A stretch of DNA of 62,000 bases from positions 26,752,376-26,814,375 of the forward strand of contig NC_092567.1 in assembly GCF_037975245.1 (NCBI RefSeq), read 5' to 3'. A program made the position numbers and the translations under genes. Positions 13,986-27,900 of the stretch are shown here, piece after piece (positions within the stretch are counted from its first letter, which is position 1; each line of letters begins with the position of its first letter). The notes beneath the pieces are model-generated. The model was not told where the DNA came from and did no database searches. It worked only from the letters and a program-made list of their open reading frames with translations. Source of the stretch: Apostichopus japonicus (Eukaryota; Echinodermata; Holothuroidea; Aspidochirotida; Stichopodidae).

Positions 13986-14217
13986 TAAAGGAAGTCACCG
14001 AATGGTATTGCTATTGATGTGACTTTCATATTATTCCCCTGCAATAAAATGGAATGCTCTCCTCCCATGTATTGATTGTATGTGAGGTGTATGTCATGCA
14101 CCGACTTACTGCGTATTTACTCAAGTCAATAAGATACTTGCTTTCCATACATAAATCTCTGTTCTCTTTTCAAGTGCAGTGCATTTCCCTCACTTTCTAA
14201 TATCATTGTATGTTAAA

Positions 14218-14340
14218 ATAAAATAAAACTGTTAGCAAACTGCTTATCCACTAGAAAGCCTGTGTAATAGCCTTTTTAGCCTCTGAAGAAGATCCTGCTA
14301 GGATCGAAACGTCAGGCCAACTTACTTTTACACATCATTG
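14218..14340 (+). mobile_element. Penelope-like element fragment (hammerhead-like motif)
   Basis: CTGAAGA at 14283-14289, a perfect 5-bp hairpin GATCC-TGCTA-GGATC at 14291-14305, then GAAAC. These are the boxes of hammerhead-like motifs in Penelope-like terminal repeats, with one extra A before the stem. The preceding block, containing CTGTTAGCAAACTGCTTATC and CCACTAGA, is the reverse complement of sequence at about 29390-29428, next to a second copy of the same motif. No coding part is seen. Confidence 0.5.
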
Positions 14341-15429
14341 TATGTTATTATGAAAACATGTTGTCATGGGGATACGTCTTAACGAATCTTTCGTCGTCTG
14401 GCAGTAGCGGTGAACCTTTCCCAAGTGTATATCTACCTATACACAGAAATAGCGTAGGCCTACATTACCCCGCCATTAGTCACATCAGGGACTCGCGTGT
14501 CAATAACAGATATTGCATACTACACTAAAACTGCTACGAAACATCTCCTATCCTGAGAGATTTACTCATGACCCAGTAGTTGAAACTTTACATCGTCATT
14601 TAGATTATGTCATCACAGACGAGAATTAAGAACGGGTGAAAGGAGCATAACATAAACACTACATAAACCGAAGTGTGGTTGTTATAGTATATATTACATA
14701 GGAATGAGTTGAATACCGAAGCGTGTAGCATATGTGGTAGGATAAAGGATGTGGTGTGTTTCGTTAATGAAGGTTGAGAATGGTTGGGACGTAAGGGAAA
14801 AGCGTCAACCTGGGTTTGATCATGTTTCTCAGTGAACATAATAGTTGTCCATTTTTACAACCTAACATTTTCCCCTAAATTAAAAAAAGGATGCAGAACG
14901 GAGGTTCATTGATTCATATCGTTGTATTAAACTGAAGAATAAAACGATTCCTGAATATTAAAGATAATAAAGGAAATTGGTAATCATTGTCATCTCCCGT
15001 AAAAAACAAATATTAATTATCTACACATTGAGAACATATAAAACAGATGTAGACCAAGGATTGGGGCGGGGGGGGGATGTAGGTGTGCAACCCTCCCACC
15101 TCCTCTTACAACCTCACACATAATATTAAAAGTATAGTTTACAGCACAACATTGCGTGTAGACCAAAATGTGGACTAATTAATAACCTAACTATATGCTT
15201 GGCAGCCGACCTCAACGACCTCATGGCCAAACCCGCTTCGTATGTGAACTCTTTCCCTAATCCCAGATAGCAATTAACCCATATCTTTCTAAAAATCCTG
15301 GCAAGAAAATGTCTTTTACCAGCAAAAAAAAAAACACTTTGCAAGAATAATAATACTACTTTGTTATTAAATGTGATCACCAAAGATTGATACCGTCATC
15401 AGAGGATAACTTCAGTTGTTCAGAAATAT
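14341..15429. other. Intergenic sequence, nothing recognised
   Basis: Mostly unique sequence with a G-run at 15064-15075. Open frames of 79 and 85 codons on the minus strand (14600-14839, 15126-15383) carry no recognisable domain and no splice context. I leave them uncalled. Confidence 0.45.
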
Positions 15430-15897
15430 AAGTTTACTGGATATGATATAATCAACCATATATCTGAAAAGTGAACTCAATTGATCAAACGACTGTGGTA
15501 AGACTATAAGTTTTCTGGATATTATATAATCAACCATATATCTGTAAAGTGTACTCAACTGATCTAACGACTGTGGTAAGACTATAAGTTTACTGGATAT
15601 TATATCATTAACCATATATCTGTAAAGTGTACTCAATTGATCAAACGACTGTGGTAAGACTATAAGTTTACTGGATATTATATAATCAACCATATATCTG
15701 TAAAGTGTACTCAATTGATCTAACGATTGTGGTAAGACTATAAGTTTACTGGATATTATATAATCAACCATATATCTGTTAAGTGTACTCAACTGATCTA
15801 ACGACTGTGGTAAGACTATAAGTTTACTGGATATTATATAATCAACCATATATCTGTAAAGTGTACTCAATTGATCTAACGACTGTGGTAAGACTAA
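15430..15897. repeat. 78-bp tandem repeat, 6 units
   Basis: Units start with AAGTTT(A/T)CTGGATAT at 15430, 15508, 15586, 15664, 15742 and 15820, exactly 78 bp apart. As 78 is a multiple of 3 the minus strand stays open for 152 codons of a 26-residue repeat. Nothing around it suggests a gene, and the frame is an effect of the period. Confidence 0.95.
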
Positions 15898-16920
15898 ATT
15901 TCGAAGCAGACTTATTTAGCATCTCAGTTGATGGTATATCTTGGCAATGATTTACATCTCTATATACTTTAACCCATGGTGTATTTTTTCAGGGGCCAGA
16001 AGGATTTCCCCCTGGGACCGTAACTGCAGCCAGACGTAACGACTGTGTAGTCTAATCGTAGACGTACGTGCATGGTGATTTAGTTATAGTTCCTCTATAA
16101 ATTTACATAGTAGTAATGTTGAACCGGCTGAGTATAAGGCCAGACATAACCATAGTTATATAAACATTAATACACGTTGTATAAAAAGAAGCTTTCAATG
16201 TTAACTTTAAACCATAACTAATATTCTAATTCACACATATCACGCATATATTACAATATTTTATATGGCAGCATTGCATTGATATAACATTAACTTCTGC
16301 GGGATGTTAATGTTGTAGATATGGTATAAAGAGAACACTACAGTTTGTTTATTACAGTTTGTACATAAAGTTGTCACCTGATTAACATTTGGTTACATAT
16401 GATTACAAGTGTAGCCAGGCTGTATTGTTCATCTACATTTGATGGATTTAATCTGCCTGTTGCTCTCTCGTCCTCGGATTTCTTCTGGGTTATCTTTCGA
16501 TAATAATCCGGTCACGCAGTTCTCCTAAGTCACCACTCGATGTTTAAATATATCAAACAGAGAGCTCTTTATTAAATTGGTTGATTGATAAAGAGCTGGA
16601 TATTTCTCCTCGCGGCGTGAAAATGCATTAGTAGATTGCGTAACTCATATTCTAAGCTATTTGTTTTGTTTTACCCGACGACCAGTGCCTATCGGTCAAA
16701 CGGTGACCGGCGATATTGGTTCATTTGTGGGGGCACCCGCCTTTAAAATCGCCCATAATTCTATACGCGACTCCTATCAGAATAAACCATTTAATTGATA
16801 AATCTCATAAAATCAATACGTTTTAAGTCGCGAAAATCTTTGTCTTTAATTTAAAAGAATCAATAAACTGTGTAAACGGATTTTGACAAATATTATGACA
16901 GTTTGGTATCGTAATAACAA
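15898..16920. other. Intergenic sequence with one small perfect hairpin
   Basis: The only structure I note is AGCTCTTTAT at 16563-16572 pairing perfectly with ATAAAGAGCT at 16588-16597 across a 15-base loop. A more GC-rich patch lies at about 16675-16740. No gene is recognised. Confidence 0.5.
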
Positions 16921-19900
16921 TTTGCAGATAGAATAAAGTTCTAGATACCCATAAAAACCGTTAACCTACATACAACAATCAATTTGTAGATAGAATAAAG
17001 TTCTAGATACCCATAAAAGCCGTTAACCTACATACAACAATCAATTTGTAGATAGAATAAAGTTCTAGATACCCATAAAAACCGTTAACCTACATACAAC
17101 AATCAATTTGCAGATAGAATAAAGTTCTAGATACCCATAAAAACCGTTAACCTACATACAACAATCAATTTGCAGATAGAATAAAGTTCTAGATACCCAT
17201 AAAAACCGTTAACCTACATACAACAATCAATTTGCAGATAGAATAAAGTTCTAGATACCCATAAAAACCGTTAACCTTCATACAACAATCAATTTGCAGC
17301 TAGAATAAAGTTCTAGATACCCATAAAAACCGTTAACCTACATACAACAATCAATTTGTAGATAGAATAAAGTTCTAGATACCCATAAAAACCGTTAACC
17401 TACATACAACAATCAATTTGTAGATAGAATAAAGTTCTAGATACCCATTAAAACCGTTAACCTACATACAACAATCAATTTGTAGATAGAATAAAGTTCT
17501 AGATACCCATAAAAACCGTTAACCTTCATACAACAATCAATTTGTAGATAGAATAAAGTTCTAGATACCCATAAAAACCGTTAACCTACATACAACAATC
17601 AATTTGTAGATAGAATAAAGTTCTAGATACCCATAAAAACCGTTAACCTACATACAACAATCAATTTGCAGATAGAATAAAGTTCTAGATACCCATAAAA
17701 ACCGTTAACCTACATACAACAATCAATTTGTAGATAGAATAAAGTTCTAGATACCCATAAAAACCGTTAACCTACATACAACAATCAATTTGCAGATAGA
17801 ATAAAGTTCTAGATACCCATAAAAACCGTTAACCTACATACAACAATCAATTTGTAGATAGAATAAAGTTCTAGATACCCATAAAAACCGTTAACCTACA
17901 TACAACAATCAATTTGCAGATAGAATAAAGTTCTAGATACCCATAAAAACCGTTAACCTACATACAACAATCAATTTGCAGATAGAATAAAGTTCTAGAT
18001 ACCCATAAAAACCGTTAACCTACATACAACAATCAATTTGTAGATAGAATAAAGTTCTAGATACCCATAAAAACCGTTAACCTACATACAACAATCAATT
18101 TGTAGATAGAATAAAGTTCTAGATACCCATAAAAACCGTTAACCTACATACAACAATCAATTTGCAGATAGAATAAAGTTCTAGATACCCATAAAAACCG
18201 TTAACCTTCATACAACAATCAATTTGTAGATAGAATAAAGTTCTAGATACCCATAAAAACCGTTAACCTACATACAACAATCAATTTGTAGATAGAATAA
18301 AGTTCTAGATACCCATAAAAACCGTTAACCTTCATACAACAATCAATTTGTAGATAGAATAAAGTTCTAGATACCCATAAAAACCGTTAACCTACATACA
18401 ACAATCAATTTGCAGATAGAATAAAGTTCTAGATACCCATAAAAACCGTTAACCTACATACAACAATCAATTTGCAGATAGAATAAAGTTCTAGATACCC
18501 ATAAAAACCGTTAACCTACATACAACAATCAATTTGCAGATAGAATAAAGTTCTAGATACCCATAAAAACCGTTAACCTACATACAACAATCAATTTGCA
18601 GATAGAATAAAGTTCTAGATACCCATAAAAACCGTTAACCTACATACAACAATCAATTTGCAGATAGAATAAAGTTCTAGATACCCATAAAAACCGTTAA
18701 CCTTCATACAACAATCAATTTGCAGATAGAATAAAGTTCTAGATACCCATAAAAACCGTTAACCTTCATACAACAATCAATTTGCAGATAGAATAAAGTT
18801 CTAGATACCCATAAAAACCGTTAACCTTCATACAACAATCAATTTGCAGATAGAATAAAGTTCTAGATACCCATAAAACCCGTTAACCTACATACAACAA
18901 TCAATTTGCAGATAGAATAAAGTTCTAGATACCCATAAAACCCGTTAACCTTCATACAACAATCAATTTGCAGATAGAATAAAGTTCTAGATACCCATAA
19001 AAACCGTTAACCTACATACAACAATCAATTTGCAGATAGAATAAAGTTCTAGATACCCATAAAAACCGTTAACCTACATACAACAATCAATTTGCAGATA
19101 GAATAAAGTTCTAGATACCCATAAAAACCGTTAACCTTCATACAACAATCAATTTGCAGATAGAATAAAGTTCTAGATATCCATAAAAACCGTTAACCTA
19201 CATACAACAATCAATTTGCAGATAGAATAAAGTTCTAGATACCCATAAAACCCGTTAACCTTCATACAACAATCAATTTGCAGATAGAATAAAGTTCTAG
19301 ATACCCATAAAAACCGTTAACCTTCATACAACAATCAATTTGCAGATAGAATAAAGTTCTAGATACCCATAAAAACCGTTAACCTACATACAACAATCAA
19401 TTTGTAGATAGAATAAAGTTCTAGATACCCATAAAAACCGTTAACCTAGATACAACAATCAATTTGTAGATAGAATAAAGTTCTAGATACCCATAAAAAC
19501 CGTTAACCTACATACAACAATCAATTTGTAGATAGAATAAAGTTCTAGATACCCATAAAAACCGTTAACCTACATACAACAATCAATTTGTAGATAGAAT
19601 AAAGTTCTAGATACCCATAAAAACCGTTAACCTACATACAACAATCAATTTGCAGATAGAATAAAGTTCTAGATACCCATAAAAACCGTTAACCTACATA
19701 CAACAATCAATTTGCAGATAGAATAAAGTTCTAGATACCCATAAAAACCGTTAACCTACATACAACAATCAATTTGCAGATAGAATAAAGTTCTAGATAC
19801 CCATAAAAACCGTTAACCTTCATACAACAATCAATTTGCAGATAGAATAAAGTTCTAGATACCCATAAAAACCGTTAACCTACATACAACAATCAATTTG

Positions 19901-21942
19901 CAGATAGAATAAAGTTCTAGATACCCATAAAAACCGTTAACCTACATACAACAATCAATTTGCAGATAGAATAAAGTTCTAGATACCCATAAAAACCGTT
20001 AACCTACGTACAACAATCAATTTGCAGATAGAATAAAGTTCTAGATACCCATAAAAACCGTTAGCCTACGTACAACAATCAATTTGCAGATAGAATAAAG
20101 TTCTAGATACCCATAAAAACCGTTAACCTACGTACAACAATCAATTTGCAGATAGAATAAAGTTCTAGATACCCATAAAAACCGTTAACCTACGTACAAC
20201 AATCAATTTGCAGATAGAATAAAGTTCTAGATACCCATAAAAACCGTTAACCTACGTACAACAATCAATTTGCAGATAGAATAAAGTTCTAGATACCCAT
20301 AAAAACCGTTAACCTACGTACAACAATCAATTTGCAGATAGAATAAAGTTCTAGATACCCATAAAAACCGTTAACCTACGTACAACAATCAATTTGTAGA
20401 TAGAATAAAGTTCTAGATACCCATAAAAACCGTTAACCTACGTACAACAATCAATTTGTAGATAGAATAAAGTTCTAGATACCCATAAAAACCGTTAACC
20501 TACGTACAACAATCAATTTGTAGATAGAATAAAGTTCTAGATACCCATAAAAACCGTTAACCTACGTACAACAATCAATTTGTAGATAGAATAAAGTTCT
20601 AGATACCCATAAAAACCGTTAACCTACGTACAACAATCAATTTGTAGATAGAATAAAGTTCTAGATACCCATAAAAACCGTTAACCTACGTACAACAATC
20701 AATTTGCAGATAGAATAAAGTTCTAGATACCCATAAAAACCGTTAACCTACGTACAACAATCAATTTGCAGATAGAATAAAGTTCTAGATACCCATAAAA
20801 ACCGTTAACCTACGTACAACAATCAATTTGCAGATAGAATAAAGTTCTAGATACCCATAAAAACCGTTAACCTACGTACAACAATCAATTTGCAGATAGA
20901 ATAAAGTTCTAGATACCCATAAAAACCGTTAACCTACGTACAACAATCAATTTGCAGATAGAATAAAGTTCTAGATACCCATAAAAACCGTTAACCTACG
21001 TACAACAATCAATTTGCAGATAGAATAAAGTTCTAGATACCCATAAAAACCGTTAACCTTCGTACAACAATCAATTTGCAGATAGAATAAAGTTCTAGAT
21101 ACCCATAAAAACCGTTAACCTACGTACAACAATCAATTTGCAGATAGAATAAAGTTCTAGATACCCATAAAAACCGTTAACCTTCGTACAACAATCAATT
21201 TGCAGATAGAATAAAGTTCTAGATACCCATAAAAACCGTTAACCTACATACAACAATTAATTTGCAGATAGAATAAAGTTCTAGATACCCATAAAAACCG
21301 TTAACCTACATACAACAATCAATTTGTAGATAGAATAAAGTTCTAGATACCCATAAAAACCGTTAACCTACATACAACAATCAATTTGCAGATAGAATAA
21401 AGTTCTAAATACCCATAAAAACCGTTAACCTACATACAACAATCAATTTGCAGATATAATAAAGTTCTAGATACCCATAAAAACTGTTAACCTACATACA
21501 ACAATCAATTTGCAGATATAATAAAGTTCTAGATACCCATAAAAACCGTTAACCTACATACAACAATCAATTTGTAGATAGAATAAAGTTCTAGATACCC
21601 ATAAATACCGTTAACCTACATACAACAATCAATTTGCAGATAGAATAAAGTTCTAGATACCCATAAAAACTGTTAACCTACATACAACAATCAATTTGCA
21701 GATAGAATAAAGTTCTAGATACCCATAAAAACCGTTAACCTACATACAACAATCAATTTGCAGATAGAATAAAGTTCTAGATACCCATAAAAACCGTTAA
21801 CCTACATACAACAATCAATTTGCAGATATAATAAAGTTCTAGATACCCATAAAAACCGTTAAGCTACATACAACAATCAATTTGTAGATAGAATAAAGTT
21901 CTAGATACCCATAAAAACTGTTAACCTACATACAACAATCAA
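16921..21942. repeat. 62-bp satellite, 81 exact periods
   Basis: The unit runs TTTG(C/T)AGATAGAATAAAG, TTCTAGATACCCATAAAAAC, CGTTAACCTACATACAACAA, TCAA. The motif TTTGYAGATA is at 16921 and the truncated last TTTGC at 21943: 5022 bp, exactly 81 x 62, so there is no net length change. Variation is almost only substitution: GCAG/GTAG, CCTACATAC/CCTTCATAC, and a CG-containing CCTACGTAC form confined to about 20005-21190. Each unit contains the palindromes TCTAGA and GTTAAC. No open frame persists. Confidence 0.98.
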
Positions 21943-21944
21943 TT

Positions 21945-24390
21945 TGCTAAAACATGGCCTTTGTTTGTATACTATAGATTGTCAAGAAGTTTTCCCTTGG
22001 GATATTAAAATTATTCAAATATGAGCAAAAGCTCATTATTATTTATAGATTATTATATTATTATTCTTTACAGTGCATTGTCTTTGTTTTTATCTTTACA
22101 AAGTTAGGTCTGTAAAGCTAGTTGGATCTAAAATAATCTCAAATAATAACTGAGTTTCAGTAAACCATGTATGCAGTACTAACTGGCATAGTAATATCAC
22201 AAAAAGGAAAAACAAAATGAGGTCCTAAATATACATTCCATCCAAAGGGTCCCAAGATCCAGGACGGGCCTCTGGGACAATAATGTAACTGGTCCAGTTT
22301 TGATACATGCACGGGACATTCAGGACGTATGAAGATTTTTTTCGGCGAGAGCCCTGTCATGATCCAGTTTATTCATTCATTTAGGCCCGTAATTGAACCA
22401 GCGGGCTAGGACCGTATGGCAGCAAATATGAATTGGATGGGTAAAAGCAATTTGAAGGAGGGGAAAGGGGGCGGTTGAGGTCGGAGTATTATCATTAATG
22501 ATATGGTTTTAACAAATTGCTCAGTGCAATGAAAGTTGGATAATGGTTTTACCCATTTTACGAGAATAAATACCATTTGTTTATGATAATCCGTCTTTTT
22601 ATAGTTTTGAGTTATGAATGTACTTAAAGGCCATTACTAGACTCAAACAAGTCAATATATTTCTTCACGTATTAACCGAGGAAAGAAAATACCTTGAAAA
22701 GAGAAGTCTTAGGGTCGAACAGGATATGTAGTCTGCCCCTGAATATGTTTTATGAAACAAAAATAAGAGGGAGAGAGGACAGAGAACGAGAAAGAAGGGA
22801 CAACAGATGAACAAAATTCAAGGTAAACGAAACATGTGAGATGAAAATCGTGCTTCCAATTCACTGTATTTCTAATTTGAGAAAGATGGATAACCTATCC
22901 ACGTGGCGCTTTAATAAAATGCATTAAGCACCTAGGCTATTCTGTATGTGTTATCGATTGTTACCCATGGCAGGCTCATCCCCAGGGAGAGTTATTACTC
23001 TCGGTAAATCGACTAGGTACTTAGTAAAATCATATGAAAATAAGAAAGGATGAAGGCATTCCACTATATGTAGTTGAAAAGTATTTCCATTGCTTCCACA
23101 GCTTTCATAAATCCTTTATGAAGCATAAAGGGGGAGGGGGGGGGGGATCGACATCAATGTTGAAATAAACTTACAGAAAATGGTCCATAGGACATCTCTC
23201 TTGTCAGTACAGAATTCTGATTCATATTAAAAATCCATTATTCATTGTTTATAAATATTAAGGGTGATTAGCAAAAATAGTGAAAGACGTTAATCTTCTT
23301 TTTATTAATTGTTTATGAGAATTATTTCGCGTGAAGTTTTGGAAATTGGATATATAGAAATGTTGCATATGGTTTACATATATGAATCCCAAATCACTTT
23401 TGAGATGCACAACACAGTAGTCCTATAAAGAATATTGTAGGGCTATTCTTTTTAAGTGTCCAATAGGAACAAATGACTTGAATGAAGATACAATAACAAC
23501 ATGTTCATGATAATCTTATTAAATACTCAATAAATTTGACAATATTTAAATATCGTCTCTATGTACATAACTCAGCATTTATTACATTTTCAGTGCATTG
23601 GTAATCAATTAATGTTCACAACTATTAGTTACTATGGCGATCGGGTGGAGGATCTAAACTCCCCTTCATGGACGCTCCCTTAGCCCTCTCGGATGTTGTT
23701 GGGTTGGGGGTGGGTTAGTAAACTATGGGTGGTTTATTCATAAAATTAAATCGTGGCATTTTGGGGTATGTTTTGGACTACAATCTTTATATTGAAAGAA
23801 ATGGGAAATTGTAGATTTCAAATATTTTGGTTTATGCTTTTTTATGCTAATAATTAATGCAAATATGCAATAAAGATCATTGAGTTTGTTTTGAAAACGC
23901 TTATATGAAATTCTTTGTGGTTAAGCTTGTATTGGCGTCGATATTTGCCACATGCATCAGAGGCTGATACACCGAATGTCCGTGTGTGTGTAAAAGGGGG
24001 GGGGGGTGCTCTTTTAATTTATTTATACTAAAAAAAATAGCTATAGATATAATTTTCAAAAGTACATATTAAACAGCACGACCAATATTATCTTAATATA
24101 TGCAGCACTATTTGTGTGTAGTAATTTCGCTATACTGAAAATTAACTTCACTAAACGCAAACTTGAGCAACATGCATGCATCGAACTTAGATTTAGTTCG
24201 GTGATCGCCCTACACTAGCACACGGTGTCATTCCTACAATTGGTGCTTGTAAAGGCCGTCTGAAACATTTTCTCTTTAATAATTACGATGAATACTTCTT
24301 TAAGTTGGCAACTAATGTAAGGTTTGTTCTATATTTATTTATGTTTTGGAGGTGCACAGCCGTGCACCTATTGCGTTGTCCGTTGAAAGT
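21945..24390. other. Intergenic sequence, nothing recognised
   Basis: Unique sequence with G-runs near 23132-23147 and 23997-24007. No gene or element is supportable. A 67-codon minus-strand frame at 22157-22360 has no recognised domain. Confidence 0.45.
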
Positions 24391-24394
24391 GGTC

Positions 24395-24941
24395 TCATTC
24401 ATTCTTTCATTCTTTCTTTCATTCATTCATTCTTTCATTCATTCATTCATTCATCCATTCTTTCATTCATTCATTCATTCATCCAGTCTTTCATTCATTC
24501 ATTCATTCTTTCTTTTATTCATTCATTCGTTCATCCACCCATTCATTCATTCATTCATGCTTTCATTCATTCATTCATTCTTTCTTTCATTCTTTCTTTC
24601 ATTCATTCTTTCATTCATTCATTCAGTCATCCATCCATCCATCCATTCATTCATTCATTCATTCGTTCGTTTGTTCATTCTTTAATTCATTCATTCATTT
24701 CACTCATTCATTCATTCATCTATTCATCCATTCATTCATTCATTCATTCATTCGTTCGTTCATTCTTTCATTCATTCATTCTTTCTTTCATTGATTCATT
24801 CTTTCATCCTTTCATTCTTTCATTCTTTCATTCTTCCATTCTTTCATTCATTCATTCTTTCATTCATTCATTCATTCTTTCATTCTTTCATTCTTTCATT
24901 TATTCATTCATTCTTTCATTCTTTCATTCATTCATTCATTC
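24395..24941. repeat. ATTC/CTTTC microsatellite array
   Basis: About 550 bp of (CATT)n with frequent TTTC, GTTC and ATCC variants. All plus-strand frames stay open and read as FIHS/LSFIHS repeats, which explains the long open frame to 25110. This is low-complexity DNA and not a protein gene. Confidence 0.95.
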
Positions 24942-27900
24942 ATACAATTGCCTTTCTATGGCGGATGTGGCCTCATTAGATATATACAGTAACACTGATG
25001 TTCCAATAATATTAATATATCTTGCCGACAATTTAAGAAAGAAAATAGATAAAGAATTTCCACTTGTCTTCAATCAATGGTATCGTGACCATTTTTCTAT
25101 TTTTCTGTAAACCTATAAACTTTCACATGATACATCTGTTAGTGAGCGTTACCACAGTCTTACTGAATATACAGAACAGATCTGCATGAATATGTTTTAT
25201 TCATCTCTTTATTACATGGTGTAATATTAACTGTTTGCTCCGTCCTGCCATGAATATAACACCAACTCGCTCATCCAGTATTCTTTGGCGTTTATTACTC
25301 CCACTGGCAATCGACCAGTTTAGAGAAAAGTAAAGATTACTCACGCCTCAGCCCGGCGTCTGTTATTAGCTTGACCCACATGTGAAGAATAAACAAGAAT
25401 TGTTTATATCTCATTGAGTTTGTTAATTGCCTTTCTTGATGCCGAGCATGCACAATACCGACATGAATATTAGTTATATTTTGATGCGTGTAAATAAAGT
25501 GTAACCTCTTTATTGCAGTTTGTCTTATGTACAGGAAATTAATCTTAGCTGCAGGTTTCTTATTTCTATGGACTCTAATTTTTTTCTATTTATCTGTGAG
25601 GCACATTGATCTACATACTGTTAACGTATGTCGTGTGTAAGCCATCGAAAAGTTTTAATTGTAGCTGTATAACCTACAACGTTAGGCTATGTTAGACATA
25701 ATGAATGTAACGAAAGGATGTAAGATATCCAGAGTACTTTGATATAAATTTGTCGAAGATTTGGATGCCAAAGGATTAATAAAGAATAGACAAGATCGTG
25801 TTCGACACATTACGAATTATAATTAGAAACTGATAATAATATTTGCATTTATGAACTCTTTATATGTAACATCTAAGGTTTGGTGTGAAAAAAAGTAATA
25901 CCTGAATAGATACACCTGACGTTACATCATCAAATGCAATGCACTGTGTATAATTTTCAAAGACCACAGATCATGTACATTTAGAGCTATCACGCTGCAT
26001 ACAATAATCGCATACGTGTAGGCTTTGTATTTAGGAATATATTTTGCTCTATCGCTTGTCGACATAAATGTTTCACGTTGTTTTCATCCATGTCAACCCT
26101 GCGAGCCTTTAAGTTATCCCAGCGACCAGGTCGGTTAATATTCTATCATGGTATTATAAAGGTCTATACCGGATATCATGAAGCCGTAACCACATTCCGT
26201 CACAACTAAAATGGCGCGAATAAGAGCTAATAAAAGTACCCCCGATCAAAAACAAGGCACAGACTGTTACAAATTGTTCGGGCAGTAGCCATTTATGAAA
26301 TTATCAAGACGCTGATATTAATATGAACATTCCAGATGACACACTTACATCTTTCATTAAAGTAGTAAATGACGTCATACTGCCGATGTTGACGCAACAT
26401 ACTTTATATGGATCCTTACAGCTTCCTCATCGTTACAGTCTGTAACTAGAAAGGTGCATTTGCTAGCCAATCCAATGGAGTTATGCCAAATTGTTATCCC
26501 TGCTTTCTATGATGCAGGCGCCTTATGGATTAACACATTCCTTGTGTAATTAAAATGTATATAAGAGGCAGCTTTGTAGATCGTTGTACTTTCTAGCACT
26601 TTTTTAAGAACCTATTCAGTTTATTCCCAAATCCTCGGTTGTATCTCAATTGAATGGGGTGGTTGCATTATTCTCTTTCATGTAAAATGGGATGAAACTC
26701 GAATAAGTACTTAAGTTTATTTCCTATTTTTAATGTTCACTTAATGAACATGCAATCACGCAAAAGTTCAGTAATTATATTTTAATTTATTTATAAATCA
26801 AGTTAAAATGTTCTGATTCAGTTATATTGCCGATGGCAATGGGAAAATACAGTGTACGTCCAAAGTGTATGTCTTTCAACAAGTTTATAATTTATCCTTA
26901 AAACGTTTTCTAATCAACGCATCCAAGGGGCTATACCTTTTCATTAATTATATTCCTCAGTTATTAACTTGCATTTAAATATCGCTACGTATATCTCGTG
27001 TGTTATAGGCTCAGGTAAACTATTTATATACACGCAAAGATGGTATTGATGTGTCTAATGTGTAGATAACGGTGTGTTCCATCGAACTGTGCTCAACTTG
27101 TCCGTAAAGTGGACAGATAAGGAAATGGTTTGTTGTTTGACTCGTATATAGAGGGTAGAAGATAAGTTAGTTGTAGAAGACTGGGTCTACAGTGTCGATA
27201 AGATTATAGAGTTCTAAGGTTTAATAGTAGGAATTCAAGTCACTGCTGGTCATGTTTTGGTCAACAGTGCAGCCTTTAAAGTTGTTACAGAACAGGACTG
27301 ACACAACAATTGAGCGAATGATTATCGTACAAAGCCGAATTATGGATGACTGGGTGTAACTCCGTACATGGCCTTGTGATCAGGAACTATTGCATAACAG
27401 CACCCGGGATGGGTTGAAAAGATATTTAGTAAACTTACAGAAAATTAACATGATTTTAACATGGTACTTAATTTAAGATGATAATGGTAATTGGTTTAAT
27501 GACTTAGCTATACCTGGTGAATTTCATAATGTACGCATATAGCTGGATGCAGACTAATCATGAGTCTGTATAGCCTAAGCCTGTACTCATAGTCGTATTT
27601 TAGCTATAGTTGCGTGTACTCGGACTGCATCGTACTTATACTTAACAATTGGAAATCTATAAATATATACTAGTATAAGATAAAGTACTCATGCTTAAAT
27701 CCTTATTCTCGTCCTTATTCTTCATGTATTCGTATTCATTGACATGTATTTGTACTCACAATACAACTTATGCGGTTCCTCATTAGGTCAATTAGTTTAT
27801 GCAGCTTGACACAACAAAATGCAACTCCGTTCTAGACAAACTATACGCACATGCGCAGTTTTACCATCATTTTGTAATTAAGCAGTAAGTACCATCGAGT

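Noticed and set aside
15412-15870. 152-codon frame of a 26-residue repeat
   Set aside because: The result of a 78-bp tandem repeat; the frame begins and ends inside the array with no gene context.
24305-25110. 254-codon and 126-codon FIHS-rich frames
   Set aside because: These are ATTC-type low-complexity DNA; all three plus frames are open, which real genes do not show.
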